DNA of 64,000 bases from Algoriphagus marinus. GTDB lineage: Bacteria; Bacteroidota; Bacteroidia; Cytophagales; Cyclobacteriaceae. This document shows, piece after piece, positions 24,866 to 34,062 of the stretch. The notes under the pieces were generated by a model, which made no database searches, was not told the origin of the DNA, and saw only the letters and a list, made by a program, of their open reading frames with translations. Position 1 is the first letter of the stretch. Every line of letters begins with the position of its first letter. Location: positions 62,001 through 126,000 of the forward strand of contig NZ_MSPQ01000003.1 of NCBI RefSeq assembly GCF_001936475.1. Reading direction: 5' to 3'. The position numbers and the translations under genes are program-made.

Positions 24866-25918
24866 TTATTCGAATTTAACTTTTTGTTTTGGAATCTTAA
24901 TTTCGGTGATCACAAATTGATTTCCCGAATTGAATATTCGAAAACTTGCCTGATCTCCGTAGATTAATTTAAGCCTTTGTACTGTATTACTCAGACCATG
25001 TCCTTCATCTCCCTTTGATTTTAGGCTGGGGGCTTGGTCTAGATGGCCGCTATTTTTGACTTGAATATACAAATCCTCATTTAATCCTTCCCGACATTTA
25101 ATCTCAATCAAGCCTCCTTTGACCAAGTTTGAAATCCCATGCTTAATCGCATTTTCCACAATAGTTTGAAGCATCATAGGAGGTATTTTATAGCTATAGG
25201 ACTCATCCTCAATGAGATATTTGATTTGTAGGCGTTCCTCAAATCGAATCGACTCTAGCTCCAAATAGTCCTTTACAGTATTCAATTCTTCGGCAAATTC
25301 GATGGTTTGCTTTTTGTCCATCATCAGTGAAAACCGAAGCATATTTGATATTCTGGTGATTGCGGATTTAGCTTTTACAGGGTCTTCATCTACCAAAGCT
25401 CGAACACTATTTAGTGCATTGAATATAAAATGTGGGTTGAGCTGGCTTTTCAAATGATTGAGACGGATCTCATTGATTTTAGCTTCGTATTTTAATGATG
25501 TGTTGTAATTGTCCAAAAAGTGGAAAAGAAAGTAGAGTAAAAACCATACGACATAGAATAGGAATGCCTGAAATAAAGTAGCCAAAATTACCAAAATTCT
25601 AAAGTCTTCTTCTGGATTAAGGGTGTTGAATACAACATTTACAAGAATCTGAGCAATTACATAGACAAAGCTTAATGCCAATATGGCTAGCAACGATTGC
25701 GATAAAAGGAGGGGAATACTCAGCTTAAACCAATTATAGGTCTTTACGATATAGCGCAGAAAATGAGTGGAGACTAGATTAAACATAGCCAAAACCACTA
25801 TAGGAAAAATCTGTACTGCTGATATTCCGCTAGAAAGGGAAGCCAGGAAAATAATTACGAAGGCAAATCCTCCCCAGCCTAAAATCTGAAGTATCCAATA
25901 TAGCCTCTCTCTATTCAT
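24866..25918 (-). CDS. LytS/YehU-type sensor histidine kinase
   Basis: 350 aa from ATG 25918 (an upstream in-frame TTG is less likely). Four membrane helices occupy roughly residues 8-30, 37-57, 66-95 and 108-134, with no large periplasmic loop. The His_kinase domain holds the phospho-accepting H163 in LKSQLNPHFIFNALNS, followed by an HATPase domain with ENAIKHGISN and GHGLSNTVQRL. This type signals to LytTR regulators, here the gene 14 bp downstream. The promoter box ends only 7 bp before the ATG, so the transcript may be nearly leaderless. Confidence 0.93.
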   Translation of the reverse strand: MNRERLYWILQILGWGGFAFVIIFLASLSSGISAVQIFPIVVLAMFNLVSTHFLRYIVKTYNWFKLSIPLLLSQSLLAILALSFVYVIAQILVNVVFNTLNPEEDFRILVILATLFQAFLFYVVWFLLYFLFHFLDNYNTSLKYEAKINEIRLNHLKSQLNPHFIFNALNSVRALVDEDPVKAKSAITRISNMLRFSLMMDKKQTIEFAEELNTVKDYLELESIRFEERLQIKYLIEDESYSYKIPPMMLQTIVENAIKHGISNLVKGGLIEIKCREGLNEDLYIQVKNSGHLDQAPSLKSKGDEGHGLSNTVQRLKLIYGDQASFRIFNSGNQFVITEIKIPKQKVKFE

Positions 25919-25924
25919 GATCAG

Positions 25925-25932
25925 CAAAGTTA
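25925..25932 (-). promoter_or_regulatory. -7 box of the LytS-LytTR operon
   Basis: On the minus strand this reads TAACTTTG, a TAnnTTTG match, 6 bp ahead of the ATG at 25918-25916. Close spacing suggests a very short leader. Confidence 0.45.
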
Positions 25933-25997
25933 ATCTTCCTCACATCTTCGGGGTTTTAAATTTGATAAATGGAGGAAACCTTTGATCTAATCAATTT

Positions 25998-28829
25998 TTA
26001 GATATTTAACTCAGGCTTAAGGAATTTGCCGGTGTAGCTATTTGGATTGGCTGCCACTTTTTCAGGCGTGCCTTGGACGACAATAGAACCACCTTTGTTT
26101 CCACCTTCCGGACCCAAATCTACAACGTAATCAGCCATTTTAATGATGTCAAGATTATGCTCAATGATCAATACAGTGTTTCCTTTATCTACTAATCCTT
26201 GGACTACGAGCATGAGTAATTCAATATCCTTGAAATGTAGACCTGTCGTTGGTTCGTCCAGGATGTAGAATGTTTTTCCGGTATCTTTTTTCGAAAGTTC
26301 TGTTGCCAGTTTCACTCGTTGCGCCTCTCCACCTGAAAGTGTCGTAGCATGCTGACCTAGTGTAATATAACCTAGTCCTACATCATTTAGCGTTTTGATC
26401 TTTCGAAGAATTTTAGGCTGAAACTCAAAAAAATCATTTGCCTGCTCTACTGTCATATCCAGGACATCCGAAATGGATTTCCCTTTGAATCGGACTTCTA
26501 AAGTTTCTCGGTTGTATCGCTTGCCTTTACAAGTCTCACAAGGGACATGTACATCGGGAAGGAAATCCATTTCGACCAATTTCATACCAGCTCCCTCGCA
26601 ATCCTCACAGCGTCCACCTTTTACATTAAAAGAAAAACGACCCGGCTTATAGCCACGGATTTTTGATTCGGGAAGTTCAGTGAAAAGGGTCCGGATATCC
26701 GAGAAAACCCCCGTGTAAGTGGCTGGATTTGATCTTGGAGTTCTACCTATCGGAGATTGATCTACTTCTATTACTTTATCGAGTTCTTTCAATCCATCGA
26801 TACTTTCATACGGCATAGGCTCCTTCTTGGAATGATATATCTCTCGATTTAGAATAGGATAAAGTGTCTCATGAATTAATGTGCTTTTTCCAGATCCAGA
26901 GACGCCTGTGATACAGATCAAAGTGCCAAGTGGCAGATTGAGATCCACATTCTTGAGATTGTTTCCGGATGCGCCTTTGAGGGAAAGTGAGATGCCTTTT
27001 CCTGTTCTCCTCTTTTTTGGAACAGGTAATCCAAGTTTTCCACTGAGGTATTCTGCCGTGACGGAAGAAGACTTGAGGATCTCTGCGGGCGTACCTGATG
27101 CTACGATATGACCACCATGCCTTCCTGCCCCAGGTCCCATGTCAATTACATAATCGGACTCAAGCATCATGTCTTTGTCATGTTCCACTACCAAGACAGA
27201 GTTTCCCAAATCCCGAAGACTTTGTAGGGCTTTGATCAGTTTTTCATTGTCACGCTGGTGAAGACCGATGCTTGGTTCATCCAAGATATAAAGGACACCC
27301 ACAAGTTGAGTTCCAATCTGAGTTGCCAGTCTTATGCGCTGCGCTTCCCCCCCTGAAAGTGTTCGAAGAGGCCTGTTAAGAGATAAATAATCCAAACCTA
27401 TGTCCAGCAAAAAACCAATTCGTTTTCTGATTTCTTTCAATACTTCAGCCGCGATTATATTTTGCTTTTCAGATAAACGTTCTTCAACATTTTCAAACCA
27501 TTCTCCTAAGCTCCTGATATCCATCACGGCCAATTGACCGATATGGGTATCATCCAGTTTGATGTGCAGAGATTCTTTTTTTAATCTATAGCCATGACAC
27601 TCTGGGCAGGTTTGAGTCACCGTGAATTCACTTACCCAATCTTGAATTTTATCAGAACTGCCTTCTTGATATTTCTGAAGGAAATTGATGATTCCTTCGA
27701 AAGTCGTATGCCATTTGGTTCCAGGGTATTTCACCGAATCAACGGCTACTTCCACCTTATCACCGTTCAGAAGGATTTCAATCACTTGTTCGGGCAAATC
27801 CTTGATTGGTGTGCTCATCGAACATTTATAATGCTTGAGAATTGCTTCAATCTTTTTGAAAATCCAGATATCCCTATATTCTCCTAATGGAGCAATCCCC
27901 CCTCTTGTGATGCTCAGTTTGGGGTCAGGTATAATACTTTCTCGGGTGATTTCTTCTGTAATTCCCAGACCATTGCAAACAGGACAAGCACCATAGGGGC
28001 TGTTGAAAGAAAAGGAATTAGGTGCAGGCTCATCGTATGAAAGGCCCGTTTCCGGATCCATGAGGTATTTGGAAAAATGATGAATCTCGCCCGCCTCATC
28101 TCGAATCATCATTACTCCTTTGCCATGCTGCAATGCAGATTTTATCGATTGGGTAATCCTAAACCGATCTGATTCTTCGGCGATGATTCGATCAATTACG
28201 ATTTCAATATCATGGATTTTATATCGATCTACTTGCATCTTCGGCACCATCTCCATGACCACTCCATCCACTCTGACTTTTGAAAATCCCATTTTACGGA
28301 TTTGCTCAAAAAGCTCCCTATAATGGCCTTTTCTACCCTTTACTACTGGCGCAAGGATATATAATTTATTGTTTAAGAAATTTGCGAAAAGCTGCTCAAT
28401 GATCTGATCCTCAGTCTGACGGATCATCTTTTTTCCTGTCAGATAGGAATAAGCTTCCCCTGCTCTTGCGTAGAGCAAACGCATAAAATCGTAGATTTCT
28501 GTGACCGTGCCCACAGTTGATCTAGGATTTTTCGAAGTGGTTTTTTGCTCAATTGCAATTACAGGCGAAAGCCCGTTAATTTTATCTACATCTGGACGCT
28601 CCAGTCCTCCCAAAAATGACCTTGCATAGGCAGAGAAACTTTCCATGTAGCGCCGCTGACCTTCAGCGTAGATAGTATCAAAGGCAAGAGAACTCTTTCC
28701 ACTACCACTTAATCCTGTCAAAACCACAAGTTTGTTACGTGGGATTTTCAGATCAAGATTTTTCAGATTATGCTCACGAGCACCAAAAATTTCAATGAAT
28801 TCTTCCTGAGAAGAAGTGGTATTACTCAT
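25998..28829 (-). CDS. uvrA: Excinuclease ABC subunit A
   Basis: 943 aa, normal length. UvrA is the damage-recognition ATPase of nucleotide excision repair. Both ABC modules are intact: Walker [13 protein letters not shown] (K45) and [16 protein letters not shown] signatures [17 protein letters not shown] and [17 protein letters not shown]. Zinc-finger cysteines appear as CPVCNGLG with CPECHGYR, and CEDCEGAG with CETCKGKR. It is transcribed alone on the minus strand. The 203 bp before the next gene shows nothing recognisable. Confidence 0.97.
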   Translation of the reverse strand: MSNTTSSQEEFIEIFGAREHNLKNLDLKIPRNKLVVLTGLSGSGKSSLAFDTIYAEGQRRYMESFSAYARSFLGGLERPDVDKINGLSPVIAIEQKTTSKNPRSTVGTVTEIYDFMRLLYARAGEAYSYLTGKKMIRQTEDQIIEQLFANFLNNKLYILAPVVKGRKGHYRELFEQIRKMGFSKVRVDGVVMEMVPKMQVDRYKIHDIEIVIDRIIAEESDRFRITQSIKSALQHGKGVMMIRDEAGEIHHFSKYLMDPETGLSYDEPAPNSFSFNSPYGACPVCNGLGITEEITRESIIPDPKLSITRGGIAPLGEYRDIWIFKKIEAILKHYKCSMSTPIKDLPEQVIEILLNGDKVEVAVDSVKYPGTKWHTTFEGIINFLQKYQEGSSDKIQDWVSEFTVTQTCPECHGYRLKKESLHIKLDDTHIGQLAVMDIRSLGEWFENVEERLSEKQNIIAAEVLKEIRKRIGFLLDIGLDYLSLNRPLRTLSGGEAQRIRLATQIGTQLVGVLYILDEPSIGLHQRDNEKLIKALQSLRDLGNSVLVVEHDKDMMLESDYVIDMGPGAGRHGGHIVASGTPAEILKSSSVTAEYLSGKLGLPVPKKRRTGKGISLSLKGASGNNLKNVDLNLPLGTLICITGVSGSGKSTLIHETLYPILNREIYHSKKEPMPYESIDGLKELDKVIEVDQSPIGRTPRSNPATYTGVFSDIRTLFTELPESKIRGYKPGRFSFNVKGGRCEDCEGAGMKLVEMDFLPDVHVPCETCKGKRYNRETLEVRFKGKSISDVLDMTVEQANDFFEFQPKILRKIKTLNDVGLGYITLGQHATTLSGGEAQRVKLATELSKKDTGKTFYILDEPTTGLHFKDIELLMLVVQGLVDKGNTVLIIEHNLDIIKMADYVVDLGPEGGNKGGSIVVQGTPEKVAANPNSYTGKFLKPELNI

Positions 28830-29032
28830 AAATAAAGGGACGATTTCAATCGGCGAAGGTACGAAATTAGAAAGGGAAGGACTAGCTGTATTTCAAGATA
28901 CTAACCCAAATAGGGTCAGGTTGGTTTGAAGCAAGGGGATATTTTCTAAATCAATGGCCGGATTAAAATTCCTATAGGATTGGAATTTCACTTGAAAATG
29001 GTCAGTGTTTTAAAATGGAAATTTCTAACTCT

Positions 29033-29971
29033 TTATTCAGGCAAAAGAATTTCGTAGGATTTTCCTCTTTTGATATTGAGATCCTTATCTCTAAGCCAGG
29101 GATTGTAAAGTTTCAAATCTTTGTAATTACTACCGTTAGTCTTGGCCCAGCTGGCTAGATTTTTAATATCGGAAGTGACCTTGATTGATTTGAGAGGAGG
29201 GTTTTGGTAATAATCTTTAGGCCTTAATTTGAAGCCAAAGGCTGCAGGATCTTCAAATATCACCTTGAAAGCCAGAATCCGAAACATATACCTGCTTGTC
29301 TCATCATTCAAATACAGTTCGTAATAGTTTCTGCTGAGTTGTTCTTCTTGTCGCTTTGCGAAGCCGGTCTGACCCATATTATAGCTGGCTGCAACGGCGG
29401 TCCAATCCCCAAATTTGGCGTGTGCTTTTGTAAGGTATCTCGAAGCAGCTTTTGTCGCTTTTTCAAAATGATATCGCTCATCAACATCCTTGCTCACTTC
29501 GAGTCCATACTCTTTTGCAGTTGCCGGCATAAATTGCCAAAAACCCCTTGCTCCAGCAGGTGATGCCACATTCATTAAGCCCGATTCGGCGATAGCAAGG
29601 TATTTAAAATCATCCGGGACATTGTTTTCTTTCAACCAGGCTTCGATTTCAGGTAAAAACTTGGAAGATCGCTTCATCAGTAAAAGCATATTGGATTCCC
29701 AATAGGCATTAACATAGATTTCCCGCTCCAGTCGCTCTCTAACATCGGGAATCGAAAGAGGAACTGATTCCCCGGCAAAGGATAGTTCGGAGGGAAGGTC
29801 AAATAGCCGAATTGAATCCCTGAATGAACCCGGGACGGTATTCATCAACTGCTCTGATGCAAGAATCGGTGCAGATTCTAGAGTGTTCTGACTTTTAAAC
29901 AGTGAGAAAATAGTAATGCCTAAGCAAACTATCACTAAGAAATAGAGCAGTATTATATGGTTTTTGGACAT
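29033..29971 (-). CDS. Lytic murein transglycosylase (SLT/MltD-like)
   Basis: 312 aa. An N-terminal membrane segment (about 5-24) tethers it in the inner membrane or forms a signal peptide. The transglycosylase domain has the catalytic Glu129 in AIAESGLMN, followed by SPAGARGFWQFMPATAKEYGL and AVAASYNMGQTG. A C-terminal LysM-like piece (YKDLKLYNPWLRDKDLNIKR) likely binds peptidoglycan. It cuts glycan strands during wall growth. The start codon directly abuts the stop of the LOG gene, so the two are co-transcribed. Confidence 0.9.
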   Translation of the reverse strand: MSKNHIILLYFLVIVCLGITIFSLFKSQNTLESAPILASEQLMNTVPGSFRDSIRLFDLPSELSFAGESVPLSIPDVRERLEREIYVNAYWESNMLLLMKRSSKFLPEIEAWLKENNVPDDFKYLAIAESGLMNVASPAGARGFWQFMPATAKEYGLEVSKDVDERYHFEKATKAASRYLTKAHAKFGDWTAVAASYNMGQTGFAKRQEEQLSRNYYELYLNDETSRYMFRILAFKVIFEDPAAFGFKLRPKDYYQNPPLKSIKVTSDIKNLASWAKTNGSNYKDLKLYNPWLRDKDLNIKRGKSYEILLPE

Positions 29972-30694
29972 TTAGAAGTTTGGACTGAGTAAGTATTTTG
30001 AGTAGAACTCATCGATTACTTTCACTGCCTCGGTGGCATCTTCCACTACACTAAACAACTCCAAATCGTCCTCAAGGATGTAATGATTAGATAGAAGAGA
30101 TTTTTTGATCCAATCCACCAAACCTTCCCAATAGGATTTTCCAACCAAAACGATTGGGAATTTTCCGATTTTATTGGTTTGTATTAAAGTTAAGGCCTCA
30201 AAAAACTCGTCCATTGTTCCGAATCCACCAGGAAGGACCACGAAGCCTTGAGAATATTTGATAAACATGACTTTTCGTACAAAGAAATAGTCGAAAGTCA
30301 TCAGTTTATCTCGGTCGATATAGATATTATTGAATTGCTCAAAGGGTAATTCAATGTTTAAACCTACCGATTTCCCGCCCTCGGAATAGGCTCCCTTATT
30401 ACCTGCTTCCATGATCCCGGGGCCACCACCGGTAATCACTCCATAACCGTGACGGACAAGCTTTGCGGCTATATCTTCTGCCATTTTATAATGCTCATGA
30501 TCTCTGGCGGTACGAGCTGAACCAAATATTGAAACACAGGGGCCTATTTTTGATAGTTTTTCGAATCCTTCTACGAATTCGGCCATCACTTTAAAAATAA
30601 CCCATGAATCCGCACTTTTGATTTCATTCCAGTCTCGCTCTTTGAAAGCACTTCGGATTTTATCTTCGGCAATTTTTTCTTCTTCGTTGCTCAT
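29972..30694 (-). CDS. LOG family protein (Rossmann-fold nucleotide-processing)
   Basis: 240 aa. It carries both signature motifs of LOG (lonely guy) proteins: VITGGGPGIMEAGNKGA and VLPGGFGTMDEFFEALT. Plant LOG enzymes release cytokinins from the riboside monophosphate; many bacterial relatives are AMP nucleosidase-like hydrolases of unknown role. It is located head-to-tail with the lytic transglycosylase gene, with no intergenic base, which suggests an operon but no obvious shared pathway. Confidence 0.9.
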   Translation of the reverse strand: MSNEEEKIAEDKIRSAFKERDWNEIKSADSWVIFKVMAEFVEGFEKLSKIGPCVSIFGSARTARDHEHYKMAEDIAAKLVRHGYGVITGGGPGIMEAGNKGAYSEGGKSVGLNIELPFEQFNNIYIDRDKLMTFDYFFVRKVMFIKYSQGFVVLPGGFGTMDEFFEALTLIQTNKIGKFPIVLVGKSYWEGLVDWIKKSLLSNHYILEDDLELFSVVEDATEAVKVIDEFYSKYLLSPNF

Positions 30695-30837
30695 AAAAAT
30701 TCTTTTACCTAAGAAAACGATCTTCTTTATGAAATGGACAATGAAATTAAATTTTATGTCCTAAAGTTTTCCTAAGGGATTGAAGCTCAATATAAAAAAA
30801 TTAGAGGATCTAAGAATCAATGAGCCTTTATCTGACG

Positions 30838-30845
30838 TAGTTTTG
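30838..30845 (+). promoter_or_regulatory. Promoter of the YkgJ-type gene
   Basis: TAGTTTTG matches TAnnTTTG, 19 bp before the ATG at 30865, in the divergent gap next to the LOG gene. Confidence 0.5.
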
Positions 30846-30864
30846 TAATACTATTTATAAATCG

Positions 30865-31464
30865 ATGAATCTTGCAGAGAAGTCTCAGGCTGTTTCAAAA
30901 TTATTTGAAAAGCTTGGTGAAGAAGCGAAGCAGTTCGCTTCTGAGAGTGGTTTGGGATGTGTTGCTGGTTGCGGAGCGTGCTGCGCAAACCCGAAGGTAT
31001 CTGCGTCCCCATTGGAATTTTTGCCTCTTGCCTTTGACTTTTTTAATAAAGGCCTTGCTGATACCATACTGGAGCTATTGGATTCCGATGAAGAAGGGAG
31101 TGCTTGTATAGTTTACCGAGCTCATTCTGCTGATGGAAAAAAGGGATATTGTACAAATTATGCCAATCGAGGAATGATTTGCAGGTTGTTTGCTGCTGCT
31201 GCCAGAAAGAATAAATATGGTTCAAAAGAGTTGATCATTTGCAAAGTGCTGAAAGAGGGAAAGCCCGAGAAATATCAGCTTACGACTCAGCGAATAAATC
31301 AGGATATGGAAATTCCCAATGCCGCGAAATATTATATGCTAATAGAGGAAATCGACGATCAGTTGGCCCAACAGCATCCTATCAATACTGCGATAAAATT
31401 GGCCTTGGAATTGGTTTTGCGCTACAAATTTTATCAAGAAGGAGAATTACTTCAAGAGCTGTAA
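30865..31464 (+). CDS. YkgJ-family cysteine cluster protein
   Basis: 199 aa soluble protein with a CxxxCxxCC cluster (C32, C36, C39, C40 in GCVAGCGACC), later CTNYANRGMICRLF and IICKVL. This is the putative Zn/Fe-chelating YkgJ domain. Its role is unknown in most organisms. It is divergent from the LOG gene and is followed 60 bp later by the small envelope gene pair. The cysteine spacing supports metal binding; which metal cannot be said. Confidence 0.8.
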   Translation: MNLAEKSQAVSKLFEKLGEEAKQFASESGLGCVAGCGACCANPKVSASPLEFLPLAFDFFNKGLADTILELLDSDEEGSACIVYRAHSADGKKGYCTNYANRGMICRLFAAAARKNKYGSKELIICKVLKEGKPEKYQLTTQRINQDMEIPNAAKYYMLIEEIDDQLAQQHPINTAIKLALELVLRYKFYQEGELLQEL

Positions 31465-31524
31465 TTTTTTTGCTCTTTGCTTTTAAGGTATATTGGGGTT
31501 TAGATTTTAAGTAAATTTTCCGTC

Positions 31525-31875
31525 ATGTTGAAAATTGGAGAAATAATAGAAACGGTCAAAGGAATCGTAGAAACCAAAGTAGAATTGGTGAAATATGAGA
31601 TTCAAGAAGAATTTATCGGAATTGTATTTCGGATAATGCTTTTGATATTTATAAGCTCAGTAGGTCTTTTGGTCCTGTTGTTTTTTAGTTTTTCATTGGC
31701 TTTTTTCCTGAGTCAATATACTAAGACTTCCTATATGGGATTTTTGATGGTTGGGGGTTTATACCTGATACTGATGGCAGTTTTGTATTACACTAGATAT
31801 TCACCTGCTGTGCAGCGGACTGTAGAATCAGGTCTGCGGAGTTTTATTTTCAAAAGAAGAAATAAGAAAAATTAA
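31525..31875 (+). CDS. Phage holin-like superfamily III membrane protein
   Basis: 116 aa. A short amphipathic N-terminus (residues 1-35, ETVKGIVETKVELVKYEIQ) is followed by two long hydrophobic helices (about 35-65 and 73-92). This is the Phage_holin_3_6-like layout found in Bacteroidota chromosomes without any phage; there it is usually near small coiled-coil envelope genes. Nothing around it suggests a prophage. It is followed 1 bp later by a related small gene. Confidence 0.75.
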   Translation: MLKIGEIIETVKGIVETKVELVKYEIQEEFIGIVFRIMLLIFISSVGLLVLLFFSFSLAFFLSQYTKTSYMGFLMVGGLYLILMAVLYYTRYSPAVQRTVESGLRSFIFKRRNKKN

Positions 31876-31876
31876 A

Positions 31877-32260
31877 ATGAATAAGGATCTGGAAAATAAA
31901 GCTGAGGAACTTGAACAAACCCTTTCCAAGCAATTGGAACTTTTGAAAGTAGACTCGAAAGAATGGGTTAAAATAGGAGGATTAGTCCTAGTGGGTGGCT
32001 TGTTGACCTATGCAATAATAAGGACCTCCAAAAAGAAAAAAGACAGAGAAACTGATCGTGCGATTGAGGTATTGGAAAGAGAAGGTTTACTTACCAAAGA
32101 CTTGGAGAAGAAACTCTCTGAGCCACAAAAATCAAGCTTTTGGCCAAGTCTTAGCCAACGTTTGTTGATTTTGGGTTTGGCAATTGCAAAGGAAAAATTG
32201 CTTCCTAATCTTTTTAATTTAGCAGAGGAAGATGAGGGCGTCCAAGAAAAGAGTAAGTAA
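31877..32260 (+). CDS. Hypothetical single-pass envelope protein
   Basis: 127 aa. A charged N-terminal helix (1-30) leads to one membrane helix (about 33-49, GGLVLVGGLLTYAIIRT), then a very basic KKKKDRETDR and a second amphipathic region (75-118). It starts 1 bp after the holin-like gene and ends inside the start of the GGGP synthase gene (29-nt overlap), so the three are probably one transcript. No family name is known to me; envelope stress proteins are found in this position elsewhere. Confidence 0.7.
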   Translation: MNKDLENKAEELEQTLSKQLELLKVDSKEWVKIGGLVLVGGLLTYAIIRTSKKKKDRETDRAIEVLEREGLLTKDLEKKLSEPQKSSFWPSLSQRLLILGLAIAKEKLLPNLFNLAEEDEGVQEKSK

Positions 32261-33011
32261 GCTTTTAAAAGCTCTCCACAGAACTTCCCAAAAAGGTATT
32301 GCTTGGCTAATCGATCCTGATAAAATTGTTGATACGGCTACCGTCAAAAGAGATTTTTCTTGGGTCAAAGATTCTGGCTTAGATTTAATTTTTGTTGGGG
32401 GAAGCTGTTTGAATCAAGATAATTTCAAAGAAGTAATTCGATCTGTTCAGACTATCTCTGGAAATATTCCCGTTGTGATTTTTCCCGGCTCCCAATTACA
32501 ATTAGCAAAAGAAGCTGATGCCATTTTGTTTCTTTCTCTAATTTCAGGGAGAAATCCAGAGTATCTGATAGGACAGCAGGTTGCAGCAGCACCGACAATT
32601 CATCAAATGGAGATTGAAGTACTTCCAACTGCATATTTATTGGTCAATGAAACAGATGTCACCAGTGTCCAATACATCAGTCAAACAACGCCAATACCTA
32701 ATTCCAAACCAAAACTTGCCATAGCTACCGCCCTTGCAGGGCAATTTATGGGGATGCGGTATTTCTTTTTAGATGCCGGAAGTGGAGCAAAAAAGCCTGT
32801 CTCCGAAGTGGTTATTGAGGAAGTCAGAAAGACTATAAATCATCCACTGATAGTAGGCGGAGGAATTGATTCAATGGATAAACTTAAGATGGCCTTCAAT
32901 GCCGGTGCGGATGTGGTCGTTTTGGGTAATGCTATAGAAAAAGACCCCGACTTTTTGGTCGAGGCCTTAGCATTTAAATCAGGATTGAATACTTCTCTAA
33001 ACGTTAATTAG
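32232..33011 (+). CDS. Geranylgeranylglyceryl/heptaprenylglyceryl phosphate synthase (PcrB/GGGPS family)
   Basis: 259 aa TIM-barrel prenyltransferase. It joins a polyprenyl diphosphate to sn-glycerol-1-phosphate, an ether-lipid reaction best known in archaea but also present in Bacteroidota. The sequence has the family's WLIDPDK start, FVGGSCLN and VIFPGSQLQL strands, AIATALAGQFMGMRYFFLDAGSGA and the phosphate-binding VGGGIDSMD with VVVLGNAIEKD. The bacterial product's role is unclear. It overlaps the upstream gene by 29 nt and the convergent AraC gene by 15 nt. Assignment to the family is firm; prenyl length is unknown. Confidence 0.9.
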   Translation: MRASKKRVSKLLKALHRTSQKGIAWLIDPDKIVDTATVKRDFSWVKDSGLDLIFVGGSCLNQDNFKEVIRSVQTISGNIPVVIFPGSQLQLAKEADAILFLSLISGRNPEYLIGQQVAAAPTIHQMEIEVLPTAYLLVNETDVTSVQYISQTTPIPNSKPKLAIATALAGQFMGMRYFFLDAGSGAKKPVSEVVIEEVRKTINHPLIVGGGIDSMDKLKMAFNAGADVVVLGNAIEKDPDFLVEALAFKSGLNTSLNVN

Positions 33012-33923
33012 CGATTCTCTTCTACGCATTTTACCGGCCGGTACTCCATACATCATCTTGAATCTTCTGCAGAAATAGGCAGTGTCCTTGTATCCTACCT
33101 CTTTACCGATATCCCGGATAGATTTTTTCGAAGTTCTTAATAATTCTACTGCGGTTTCCATTCGCTGGTATTCGATGTAGTCCTGTGGATTAATTCCGGT
33201 AAGCATTTTGAAATATTGACCTACGTAATCTTCAGATACATTTGCTACTTGGGCCAGCACTTTATTGGATAAATCTCCGCCAAGATTGGTCTTGATAAAA
33301 TTGAAAAGATCAATCAATCTAGGATCTTTGAAATAGGTCGCATTGGTAGAAAGTTCTTCCAAGAAAAGACGGTTTTTCAAAATATGACGCAGAAGCTCTA
33401 TTACCAAAATCTCAGTTTCTGCTTTTAAAATGCGCTCTTTACCAATATAACTGACCTCAACTTCTTTCATCAAATCTTCCATTACAGTAGAAAGGCGATC
33501 ATTGAATCGAATGATAAAAGGAGGAATATCCAGTGAATTAAAGAAGTTGACTACATCAAAAACTTTGGATTCAAAGCTAATCATCGAGATGCAATCTTCT
33601 TCCGAGTTTTGAATATCCTTGAAAGAAAGACTTTGAAGGTATTTTTTCTTTGATTCTTTGAATTGGGAATTATTCAACTCGGTTTTTTTCGCACTATTCC
33701 CAATGGTTAGTTTGGTTTTTTGATCTGCGGGGAGAAAGAGTACTTCTCCCTCATTTAAAAGCTCTTGATCTTCGCCAAATTTTAGTGTGCCGTGGTGAAG
33801 TAGGATTAAAGTGTTTTCAGTTTCTCGATAGTCTTTGACAGAAAAATGCTTTTCGAGCCTGTAATTATTTCCTCTAATAAATCTAACATTGACTGACTCA
33901 ATGACTTTGTTGTAATATTCCAT
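32997..33923 (-). CDS. AraC-family transcriptional regulator
   Basis: 308 aa. Residues 1-110 look like a cupin-type sensory half (HHGTLKFGEDQELLNEGEVLFLPAD). The C-terminal 100 residues contain two helix-turn-helix motifs typical of AraC (LAQVANVSEDYVGQYFKMLTG and IRDIGKEVGYKDTAYFCRRF, then YGVPAGKMRR). The effector is unknown. It is convergent with GGGPS, sharing 15 bp at the ends. Start ATG 33923 is preceded by a -7 box. Confidence 0.9.
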   Translation of the reverse strand: MEYYNKVIESVNVRFIRGNNYRLEKHFSVKDYRETENTLILLHHGTLKFGEDQELLNEGEVLFLPADQKTKLTIGNSAKKTELNNSQFKESKKKYLQSLSFKDIQNSEEDCISMISFESKVFDVVNFFNSLDIPPFIIRFNDRLSTVMEDLMKEVEVSYIGKERILKAETEILVIELLRHILKNRLFLEELSTNATYFKDPRLIDLFNFIKTNLGGDLSNKVLAQVANVSEDYVGQYFKMLTGINPQDYIEYQRMETAVELLRTSKKSIRDIGKEVGYKDTAYFCRRFKMMYGVPAGKMRRRESLINV

Positions 33924-33949
33924 GAATTATTTGGAAGATGTGTAAAAGT

Positions 33950-33957
33950 CAAAAATA
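33950..33957 (-). promoter_or_regulatory. -7 box of the AraC-family gene
   Basis: Minus-strand TATTTTTG matches TAnnTTTG, 26 bp upstream of the ATG at 33923. Confidence 0.5.
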
Positions 33958-34014
33958 TAATTTTTCTAATTAAAAAACATCACTTTTTTATCAGCTTAAG
34001 TATAAAAATAAAAA

Positions 34015-34044
34015 AAGGGTATAATTTCTATAAATTATACCCTT
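34015..34044 (-). terminator. Terminator of the acyl-CoA dehydrogenase gene
   Basis: AAGGGTATAATTT (34015-34027) pairs with AAATTATACCCTT (34032-34044), a 13-bp perfect stem, with an A-run (T-run on the minus strand) before it. It ends the minus-strand acyl-CoA dehydrogenase transcript. Confidence 0.8.
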
Positions 34045-34062
34045 CACATAAGGAGCTTAATT

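Noticed and set aside
31525..31875. Possible prophage remnant because of a holin-like protein
   Set aside because: This membrane family is a normal chromosomal component in Bacteroidota and there are no other phage genes nearby.
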